DNA of 64,000 bases from Christiangramia flava JLT2011. Lineage in GTDB: Bacteria; Bacteroidota; Bacteroidia; Flavobacteriales; Flavobacteriaceae. The DNA lies in assembly GCF_001951155.1 (NCBI RefSeq), contig NZ_CP016359.1, positions 1,009,001-1,073,000 of the forward strand. Reading direction: 5' to 3'. Shown here piece after piece: positions 55,064 through 61,855 of this stretch (the stretch's first letter is position 1; every line of letters starts with the position of its first letter). The notes below the pieces were generated by a model. That model made no database searches. It was not told the DNA's origin and saw nothing but the letters and a program-made list of their open reading frames with translations. A program made the position numbers and the translations under genes.

Positions 55064-55642
55064 CTACCATCCAGAGCTCCTGGTATTCAATTGCTCCTGC
55101 ATTTGTCGAAAACTGATAATATCGCGATAGCGCTGAATTTGCTGCTCTACCTGGTATAGTAACAGATCGGATTGCTTCGTTTTTTCTAGTAAAAGGGTCG
55201 CTCGTTCCGTATCGGTCATTCGCAAGAGATCGCTCGACAGGATTTGGTCGATAAACTCCAGATCCTTGAGAGAAAGGTCTATCATGGCATCAAAGGAACC
55301 TGAGATTCTGTCAAACTCGTCCGGTCGTATATAGGGAGAATTCAATAAACTTCTGACATCCTGATGTATCCGATTATAGAGTTTTTCATGGTTTTGTGTC
55401 AGTTGACGAACGGCTTTCAGCTGTTTGATCACAGCATTCACTTTCTCTATATTTTCCTTTTGCTGCTTAAGGAATTGTACTGTCTTCAATAATTGCGAAG
55501 TTTGTTTAGCGGATTCAATCAGCTGTTTGGCCAGGCTGATAAAATTGGTATTGTCATATACTGGCATTCCCTGTGCGGATGCCCTATAGGAACCTATCAG
55601 TAAGAAGATACCCATGATCAACATCGTAGCTTTTGTTTTCAT
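55064..55642 (-). CDS. traI: Conjugative transposon protein TraI (DUF4141, VirB5/TrbJ-like)
   Basis: 192 residues with signal peptide (MKTKATMLIMGIFLLIGSYRASAQ). The rest is almost wholly helical coiled coil (FISLAKQLIESAKQTSQLLKTVQFLKQQKENIEKVNAVIKQLKAVRQLTQNHEKLYNRIHQDV, LLYQVEQQIQRYRDIISFRQMQEQL), as in DUF4141/TrbJ proteins thought to be pilus-tip or periplasmic helpers. Its start overlaps the traG stop by 4 bp. Confidence 0.85.
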   Translation of the reverse strand: MKTKATMLIMGIFLLIGSYRASAQGMPVYDNTNFISLAKQLIESAKQTSQLLKTVQFLKQQKENIEKVNAVIKQLKAVRQLTQNHEKLYNRIHQDVRSLLNSPYIRPDEFDRISGSFDAMIDLSLKDLEFIDQILSSDLLRMTDTERATLLLEKTKQSDLLLYQVEQQIQRYRDIISFRQMQEQLNTRSSGW

Positions 55643-58050
55643 CGTGATTTTTTTTGAGTTAGGTAATTCCGTATAGCAGATTCCATATTCCCGGAAGCCT
55701 TGAATAATTTTAGGATAGTCTCATTTTCGGGACCGTCTGTGAGGTAAGCCGCATATGCCTCCGCCGGCACTTCCAGCCTATAGACATTGCTCTGTTTCCC
55801 TATTTTGATAAATACTTCGGTATATTTCTGGGAGCCACTAAGGTTATTCGTGATGGACTTTAACTGGTTCAGGTCATGCGCGGAGAGTTTCAACCTGGAA
55901 ACCAAGTCGTCATAGCCTTTTTCATTCCGCAGGCTGTAAATCACCTGGGTGTTTTCAAGAATACTTGCCGCCGTGCTATTTTCCGGAAGCTGGTTTATCG
56001 ATTGCAGGACAATGCCTATGGCTCCATTTTGCTTACGGATCGCCTGGTAATAAAATTCTACGCTTTCCAATACATTGGAAAATTTTAATTGCTTGGCAAA
56101 CTCGTCAAATAGGATGATCCCTTTCTCAACCCTGTTACGCCAGATGGAACGTTGGATTGCTGATTTTATAAGCTTCAGCATAACCGATAGAATTTCCTGA
56201 TTATCTTTTACCTCATCCAGTTCAAAAATGATCAGGCGCTTGTCTTCCATGCGGTAGGTATGTTCACCCTGATCCCGGAACAGGTAGCCATAGATTCCAT
56301 CTCCGACATATTCCGAGAGAATGTGAAGAAATCGGGCTACCTCAAAATATTCCGGTTTTATTCCGGCTTTTTGCAGTATGAGATCCTGCTCTTTGTCAAT
56401 AAAATTATAGAACCCTTGTAGGTCATACCCGCAGGCAGTAGTTGTATAATAGACCTGGAGCATTTTTTTGAGGGCTACGTTTTCTTCCTTTTTTACCGCT
56501 ACACCCGGCGAAGTCAGTTCAAAAAGAAAAATGGCCAATTCTTCCAGGTGTTCTGCAGTAGGAACGGCACCCACGGGCAGATAAAAGGGATTTATACCTA
56601 GGGATTGTCCCGGCTGATATCTTAATACAACAGATGCATCCGCATATAAACCGGCAAATTTTGTGTAGGAACCTCCAAGATCAATAATGACCAGCCGTAC
56701 ACCCTGTTCAAAGAACTGTCGTAAAATACTATTGGCCAGGAAGGATTTTCCTTCACCGGTAGGAGCGAAAATGGCAAAATTGCGCGCCTTTATTCTCTTT
56801 TTACGTTCATCCCATACATCCTTAATAACCGGAATATTAAATTGCCGGTCGTTAATAATGATTCCATGGTCATCCGATTTATAATTAGCACTATGCAACC
56901 AAATACATAAGGCATGTTTCAGGTCGGATACATAGAGATCTTCATCGGTGAAATTAGAAGTAAATCCAAAGTACGTGTTGAGAAAATACTGTTTCCTGGC
57001 TTCTCCCTGCGGCGCATACGGACGAATATCCAGTTGTTTGCAACAGGTCTTAATCTCACCGGCAATACTAGATAACCTGGCAGGATCCTGATCCCAGTAG
57101 AGAATATTCAGCTGGCCCCGAACAATCCGCGCCTGTTCATCCTGGTTCATCGCCTGTAATACAGCTTCAATTTTTTCCAGTACTACCAGATTCTGCGTTC
57201 CAAAGCCGGCACTTTTTTTCAGCGTTTCACGCTTCTTTTCCAGTTGTTTTCTCCAACGGGTATTATCATCCATCACCAGTATCTGGTTGACCATATGATT
57301 TTCATACAACTCCAGCCCAATCCCATCAATAAATCCCTGATGGAAACTAAATTCATCAGAAGTAAACCTGCTGGCCGGCCGACTTGTCTGCACTTCCTCG
57401 AGAAAGGCTGTTTCATGTTGCAGTGCCATTACATCCCAATAGTTCTTCCCTATCCGGATGGAATGATCCCCCAGGATCACGTCCGTATCAATATCTGCGT
57501 TATAACCGTTAAAGTATTGACCGGTCAGGTTTTGAATCTTCGCTTCCTCTAATGGAAATAATTGCAGATTTCGATCCTGATTTAAAAAATTCACACACTC
57601 CTGAATAGCCTGGGAAAAACGACGAAGTTTCTCGTTTTCCGCATGGACAGTCTTTTTCTTTGCCTGAGTAAAAGGGTTTATAAATCGTGCTTTATGAAAG
57701 CTTCTATTAGCCGGCCAGCAAAAGAATAGAAAACATTGGTGACCAAGGTATTGTCTTCCGCAAAAATGATTACGTGTAGCTTTTTCCAGGAAGGATGTAT
57801 CAGGAAGGTTTTCCGCATCAAATGCTGTTTTCAGGTAGATGTCCTGCTTATGTATGACGGTATGTGCAGGTAGGTTTTTAAAAGCCCGGAACCAGGTTGC
57901 ATGGAGAGATTCATAGTCTTTTTCCGAGAGTGAAAACACCTCGGGCAGTACTACCTTATAACCCAGAATCATGTTGCCGTTACTAATAAAGGCATGGTTC
58001 CCTGAGACATCTGCAAGGGGTGGAAAACTATATAAATTTATTCTTTTCAT
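55639..58050 (-). CDS. traG: Conjugative transposon protein TraG (VirB4-type ATPase)
   Basis: 803 residues, the expected length. The N-terminal VirB4 domain is followed by a Walker A, APTGEGKSFLAN (about 429-440), a Walker B, GIILFDEFAKQLKF, and the conserved YYQAIRKQNGAIGIVLQSINQLPENS and EVFIKIGKQSNVYRLEVP ends. Cytoplasmic ATPase that powers assembly of the conjugation channel. Its start overlaps traF by 23 bp, and its stop overlaps traI, so the operon is tightly coupled. Confidence 0.95.
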   Translation of the reverse strand: MKRINLYSFPPLADVSGNHAFISNGNMILGYKVVLPEVFSLSEKDYESLHATWFRAFKNLPAHTVIHKQDIYLKTAFDAENLPDTSFLEKATRNHFCGRQYLGHQCFLFFCWPANRSFHKARFINPFTQAKKKTVHAENEKLRRFSQAIQECVNFLNQDRNLQLFPLEEAKIQNLTGQYFNGYNADIDTDVILGDHSIRIGKNYWDVMALQHETAFLEEVQTSRPASRFTSDEFSFHQGFIDGIGLELYENHMVNQILVMDDNTRWRKQLEKKRETLKKSAGFGTQNLVVLEKIEAVLQAMNQDEQARIVRGQLNILYWDQDPARLSSIAGEIKTCCKQLDIRPYAPQGEARKQYFLNTYFGFTSNFTDEDLYVSDLKHALCIWLHSANYKSDDHGIIINDRQFNIPVIKDVWDERKKRIKARNFAIFAPTGEGKSFLANSILRQFFEQGVRLVIIDLGGSYTKFAGLYADASVVLRYQPGQSLGINPFYLPVGAVPTAEHLEELAIFLFELTSPGVAVKKEENVALKKMLQVYYTTTACGYDLQGFYNFIDKEQDLILQKAGIKPEYFEVARFLHILSEYVGDGIYGYLFRDQGEHTYRMEDKRLIIFELDEVKDNQEILSVMLKLIKSAIQRSIWRNRVEKGIILFDEFAKQLKFSNVLESVEFYYQAIRKQNGAIGIVLQSINQLPENSTAASILENTQVIYSLRNEKGYDDLVSRLKLSAHDLNQLKSITNNLSGSQKYTEVFIKIGKQSNVYRLEVPAEAYAAYLTDGPENETILKLFKASGNMESAIRNYLTQKKSR

Positions 58051-58324
58051 AAGGTAATTTATTAATAGCCTTATTGCTGATCTCTTTAGGAAAGACCCGG
58101 AAAAAAGTTACGCTCTTGTTCCGGCTGACATACCGCAATAAACCGAGATACAAACCAATATTTCCCAGCAGAATGGCTAATAACACGACCAGAGAAAAAG
58201 AAAAAATCAGCAGGAACAGTGATAGCACTAAGGCCACGATCTGGACACCGAAGAGCATCACGGGAAGTCCCATAATCAAAGCTTCCTTTCGTATATCCCT
58301 ATACATCGTATAACGTTTCATCAA
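58028..58324 (-). CDS. traF: Conjugative transposon protein TraF (DUF4133, VirB3-like)
   Basis: 98 residues with two adjacent hydrophobic segments (GLPVMLFGVQIVALVLSLFLLIFSFSLVVLLAILLGNIGLYLGLL) and charged ends. Length, topology and place between traE and traG match DUF4133/TraF. VirB3-like inner-membrane part of the transfer channel. Overlaps traE by 4 bp and traG by 23 bp. Confidence 0.88.
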   Translation of the reverse strand: MMKRYTMYRDIRKEALIMGLPVMLFGVQIVALVLSLFLLIFSFSLVVLLAILLGNIGLYLGLLRYVSRNKSVTFFRVFPKEISNKAINKLPYEKNKFI

Positions 58325-58611
58325 ACAGACATACTTATGAGATACGTGAAAATTCCAACCACGGCCCCGGTTATTAAAACGAATACCAGCACCCTGCTGA
58401 TTCCTTTTTTCAGGTCAGCATTTTCACCAAAAAAATGGCCGGCATTAAATAGGAAGCCTACTAAGAAAATGACTCCCAGAAGGATTGGGAATATCGCCCG
58501 GATAGTATCGGATATATCGGATACAGAATCTTCAATTCCCCCGATCTGGGCAAATGCAGAAGCTGAATAGATCAGTGATACAGCCCATAAAAAGTGAGGT
58601 GACTTTTTCAT
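58321..58611 (-). CDS. traE: Conjugative transposon protein TraE (DUF4134, VirB2 pilin-like)
   Basis: 96 residues. A signal-like start (FLWAVSLIYSASAFAQ) is followed by two hydrophobic helices (ISDTIRAIFPILLGVIFLVGFLFNAGHFF and VLVFVLITGAVVGIFTYLI) around a short charged loop (GENADLKKGISR). This is the pilin-like arrangement of TraE/DUF4134. First gene of the tra operon in reading order, preceded by a 278-bp gap that should hold the operon's promoter. Confidence 0.9.
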   Translation of the reverse strand: MKKSPHFLWAVSLIYSASAFAQIGGIEDSVSDISDTIRAIFPILLGVIFLVGFLFNAGHFFGENADLKKGISRVLVFVLITGAVVGIFTYLISMSV

Positions 58612-58889
58612 TTTATCAGATTTTAGTGAGTAATGTTTACACCTAAAAAAGTATGAAAATAAACCCCTAAAAACCTGGTTATTAATATTTTGTAGATATC
58701 ATTTACTTTGAAATCATTTGCCTGTAAAATGGCATACATGGCTATGATTTTCAGGCAACAACCTCCGGGCGGTGTTCATAAAAGAAAATCGGGCATGGAA
58801 AAAATGAACAGAAATAGTCAGATCGCCTTACTAATTGGAAAAAAATGCGTTGAAAAGCCTGCTTGTCAATTCATTTTTCAACGGGGAGA

Positions 58890-59552
58890 TCATGTTCTTT
58901 TGTCGCATGCATTTTTATCAAAATCGATCAGATTAAATAATTCCCGCATACGGCTTCTGACCCGGTTTCCGTACAGATCCTCCAGTTCGTCGGCATTCAG
59001 ATTGGTCGTTGCATGCGTTTTGATTCTTCCTTTGGTAGTTCGAAAAAGTTCATATCGTGACAACAGGACTTCCCCTAGTACATTACAATTTTCTCCATAA
59101 AAACGGCCAATGGGCTCCGCCCCGAGATCGTCAAAACAAAAGGTCCCACTGTCCCCATAATCTTCAATGGTTTTATACCCCAGGTGTTGAAAACTAAATA
59201 CCACGTTACGCGTAGAAATCAACTCATAAGCTGGTCTCGAAGGAACTAAGTGAGGTATCAATTTCATCAGACTGGTCTTCCCGCACCCGACCGGGCCGGT
59301 AAGCATGATCCCTTTCTCAAGGTCGATTTCATAAACTTTACAACTATGTTTATCTCCAATGATATAGGCACATAACCTTTTGATGATCGGTCTGTCAGAT
59401 TTATGAATACAGAATTTTTTTCCAAAGAGTAATTTACCTTTGGCGTCCAGGTAAATCAGCATCTTATTAAAATCATACTGCATAAACCGGCCATCGAAAT
59501 GTCCGAGGCTGTATTCCACGCCCCCCTCCCGTATGCTAGAGCGGTTCTCCAT
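58890..59552 (-). CDS. DnaC/IstB-like P-loop ATPase
   Basis: 220 residues. P-loop GPVGCGKTSLM (about 86-96), Walker B TFCFDDLGAEPIG (about 142-154) and the sensor-like TKGRIKTHATTNLNADELEDLYGNRVRSRMRELF give the AAA+ helicase-loader layout. The N-terminal 75 residues (HFDGRFMQYDFNKMLIYLDAKGKL) are specific to this element type. Overlaps the upstream wHTH gene by 17 bp, and the pair looks like a replication initiator and loader. Copy maintenance or single-strand conversion in the ICE is inferred. Confidence 0.78.
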   Translation of the reverse strand: MENRSSIREGGVEYSLGHFDGRFMQYDFNKMLIYLDAKGKLLFGKKFCIHKSDRPIIKRLCAYIIGDKHSCKVYEIDLEKGIMLTGPVGCGKTSLMKLIPHLVPSRPAYELISTRNVVFSFQHLGYKTIEDYGDSGTFCFDDLGAEPIGRFYGENCNVLGEVLLSRYELFRTTKGRIKTHATTNLNADELEDLYGNRVRSRMRELFNLIDFDKNACDKRT

Positions 59553-60222
59553 AATTCTTGATCTTCGTTGTTCGCAGGTTTTCGGATGGCCGTGCTAAAC
59601 CTGTTCTCTCCTGGGACGCCTGGCTATTTTCCAGTTTAAGAATCCACTTTTCCGCGGCATTTTTCCAGTTGATGATGGTCATGCCACTGCTCATTTTCCA
59701 GCCAATGGCCTCATAATGATTATAAAATGTCAACGCTTCATTTTTGGATCGCTTTCTATTTTTAAAAAATAAAATCATTTCCTCCGGGTGCATGGGCTCT
59801 TTCTCTTTTAGGTTATTTTTTTCTTTGTAACTGTTTATATTATGTCCCTGTACCTGTCCGTTATTGGAACTGCTGCGGTTCATGAGCTGTCCTACAGTGG
59901 AACGGCACTGTTCCTCCACCGGTTCGGCAGTTGTCCCAAATACGGACATGTTGATCTTACTGCCCTTATAAGGGTTATTAGAAGGAATATACACCAGGTA
60001 ATTCCAGTTATGGAGATCCCAAATACACCGATGATAGGTGGATTTTGCACCGATTTTAGCGGCGTTCATCATTTCCCGACGGTTAATCCAGAAGCCTCTT
60101 GAAAACCGGGAGCTGTTCCATTCCTGGAACAGCGCCATATAAAGGCTGATATGAGAGGGATTCAGGCGATCATCCTTATCGAACAGGCTAAAGACTTCGT
60201 TTAATTGCCTGATGTAATTCAT
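59536..60222 (-). CDS. Winged-helix replication-initiator-like protein
   Basis: 228 residues. The N-terminus (MNYIRQLNEVFSLFDKDDRLNPSHISLYMALFQEWNSSRFSRGFWINRREMMNAAKIGAKSTYHRCIWDLHNWNYLVYIPSNN) reads as a DnaD/replication-initiator-type winged helix. It has a polar Gln/Asn/Ser linker (about 115-150) and a C-terminal helical part (MILFFKNRKRSKNEALTFYNHYEAIGWKM ... NWKNAAEKWILK), which matches DnaD-like C-terminal motifs. Stop overlaps the ATPase; start overlaps the HTH gene by 4 bp. Function inferred from style and neighbours. Confidence 0.7.
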   Translation of the reverse strand: MNYIRQLNEVFSLFDKDDRLNPSHISLYMALFQEWNSSRFSRGFWINRREMMNAAKIGAKSTYHRCIWDLHNWNYLVYIPSNNPYKGSKINMSVFGTTAEPVEEQCRSTVGQLMNRSSSNNGQVQGHNINSYKEKNNLKEKEPMHPEEMILFFKNRKRSKNEALTFYNHYEAIGWKMSSGMTIINWKNAAEKWILKLENSQASQERTGLARPSENLRTTKIKNYGEPL

Positions 60223-60509
60223 CTTCCAAAACCGATGTTGTGCTGGACCTTATTCTGATCCATTACCCTAAGAATAGCTGCGGTTTCGTAATAAATAATT
60301 CCACCGATTTTGGTATACGGCAAGGTTCCGTTATTGCGAAGGTTTTGCAGGGTACCAGGGCTGACCTGGAGGTATTCCATAACATCAGCGGACTTCAGGT
60401 ACTTTTTCAGTGTACCTTCGGATTGTTTTTCCATTAAGGATTTAATTTCTTCCAGCAGTTCGATTTTAAACTCTCGAAGATCATCGGTTGTAATAATACT
60501 TGTTGGCAT
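60219..60509 (-). CDS. Helix-turn-helix (excisionase/MerR-like) protein
   Basis: 96 residues from the ATG at 60507-60509: MPTSIITTDDLREFKIELLEEIKSLMEKQSEGTLKKYLKSADVMEYLQVSPGTLQNLRNNGTLPYTKIGGIIYYETAAILRVMDQNK. The part from KYLKSADVMEYL on is a winged HTH_17 domain as in excisionases (the LQVSPGTLQNLRNNGTLPYTKIGG motif). The frame is open further upstream to 60671, but the extension has no conserved start. Common between RteC and tra modules; may control excision or tra expression. Confidence 0.85.
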   Translation of the reverse strand: MPTSIITTDDLREFKIELLEEIKSLMEKQSEGTLKKYLKSADVMEYLQVSPGTLQNLRNNGTLPYTKIGGIIYYETAAILRVMDQNKVQHNIGFGR

Positions 60510-60912
60510 AACTTTTTGTTTTAAATAATCCCACTGCCAGGATTTCCGATCTCCATAAAATAGCAGTGGGATTGAGTTGAATTGACTTTCATGACAAATT
60601 TGAAAAGCTACAGGCATATTTATTCCCAATAGCCCGCGTACTACGAAAAAGTTTAACAGGCTGGCTTTCATGCACTAGCGGCATTTGTCAGCTGGCAGCT
60701 TAGAATGGAGAGGAAAAAAGGGTATAAAAAAGATTTGCACGTTCTAAAATTCGAACCTGGCATTTAAAAGATGAATGGAGGAAAATGTAATTTGTATGAT
60801 AGCTATTAAACCTTTTTAATTTCTAACGGTCATAACTATAATTGGTATTATTTCTACCTGGTTATAAGAACCTCCACAGAAATAGTTTTAGAAAAAAGAA
60901 TAGTTTGTTTGG
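60510..60912. other. Intergenic region between the HTH gene and rteC
   Basis: About 400 bp with no gene supported. The first 160 bp are the non-conserved upstream extension of the HTH frame; the rest is AT-rich. It should contain the promoter of the HTH/replication genes, the likely target of RteC-type control. Confidence 0.4.
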
Positions 60913-60942
60913 AAAAAGGCGGCACCCTACTGTCGCCTTTTT
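60913..60942 (-). terminator. Hairpin ending the rteC transcript
   Basis: Perfect 9-bp arms aaaaaggcg (60913-60921) and cgccttttt (60934-60942), with a 12-base loop. The stem touches the rteC stop codon. On the minus strand it ends in CTTTTTCC. Confidence 0.75.
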
Positions 60943-61823
60943 CATTGATCGTCCCGATAGATTCTCTCCTCAAGTTTCAGCATAAGAGTAGCGAGGTATT
61001 TTGTTCTGTCCTTTTTACGGGCTTTAATTTCCGAATAGGTCTTGTAGAAATTATCCAATCGGATATTAAAAAAGTCTTCAAAAGCAGCAACCAGGGTTTT
61101 GATGTCTGCAGTTCCATGATTAATATCCTGGCTAGCATATAATGCATAGACCAGTTCCACCAGGGCTGTTTTAGAACCGGACCATACAAGTACAGTCGGT
61201 CTTTTTTCCTGATACAGATAGTCATTTCCTGGTTCGAGTTCCTGTAATCTTTCTCGTAAATAATGAATGAACCTGTATAAAGCCTGAATTTTCGCCCATA
61301 GCATATCATGGGAGGTGGTAAACTCCGGATACTGATAATAGTTAATCGTTGGAGTAAATGGAAAATTATTCCGGTAGTTTCTGCAAAAAAACTGGTGATC
61401 AAGATACCCATAATCCTGCTCCATATAGTGCACAAAATCGTTGTTGCGGGCAAAAAACTTGTTCACCTTTTTAACCTCTTTCTCCAGGTACCTAATTTTA
61501 TGCGTTTTGCCCACCTTCGGGATACTCAATTCACAAGTTCTGATTTCCGTAAAGTAAATTAGGTAACTCATCGGAAAAGGTTTGATATTTTTAAAAAAGT
61601 TAATTTCCTCGCCTGTATTCTCAAAGTCTTCCTGTTCCACTAAATGCTGTAATTGCGAAATGGTGTTATTACACAGTTGTATCCCCTTCTCCGACTTCTT
61701 CAAATGGGAGTTTGCAGACCTGACAATCAGGTCCAGTTTATTCGAAAACAACGTCATCACCTCCTCGAACATTGGGTTAGTATTAATTGAAAACAGGTAA
61801 AACCTTTGTTGGGCTTTTTTCAA
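60942..61823 (-). CDS. rteC: RteC-family regulator of ICE excision and transfer
   Basis: 293 residues. HRYLRERL-type segments and the features GKTHKIRYLEKEVKKVNKFFARNNDFVHYMEQDYGYLDHQFFCRN and VWSGSKTALVELVYALYASQDINHGTADIKTLVAAFEDFFNIRLDNFYKTYSEIKARKKDRTKYLATLMLKLEERI match RteC of CTnDOT-like elements. In CTnDOT, RteC activates the excision genes. The C-terminal helical part looks like a winged DNA-binding fold. An alternative start at MFEEVMTLFSN (18 codons in) has a good upstream sequence. It lies 32 bp downstream of the PLP-synthase fusion gene. Confidence 0.88.
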   Translation of the reverse strand: MKKAQQRFYLFSINTNPMFEEVMTLFSNKLDLIVRSANSHLKKSEKGIQLCNNTISQLQHLVEQEDFENTGEEINFFKNIKPFPMSYLIYFTEIRTCELSIPKVGKTHKIRYLEKEVKKVNKFFARNNDFVHYMEQDYGYLDHQFFCRNYRNNFPFTPTINYYQYPEFTTSHDMLWAKIQALYRFIHYLRERLQELEPGNDYLYQEKRPTVLVWSGSKTALVELVYALYASQDINHGTADIKTLVAAFEDFFNIRLDNFYKTYSEIKARKKDRTKYLATLMLKLEERIYRDDQ

Positions 61824-61855
61824 TATGTACAGGATTATGGCAGGGCAATCTGAAT

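Noticed and set aside
58708..59100. 130-codon plus-strand frame across the end of the DnaC-like ATPase gene
   Set aside because: Mostly antisense to a gene with clear Walker motifs; the product has no domain.
60510..60671. N-terminal extension of the excisionase-like HTH frame
   Set aside because: The extra 54 codons show no similarity to the family, whose usual start resembles MPTSIITTDDLREF.
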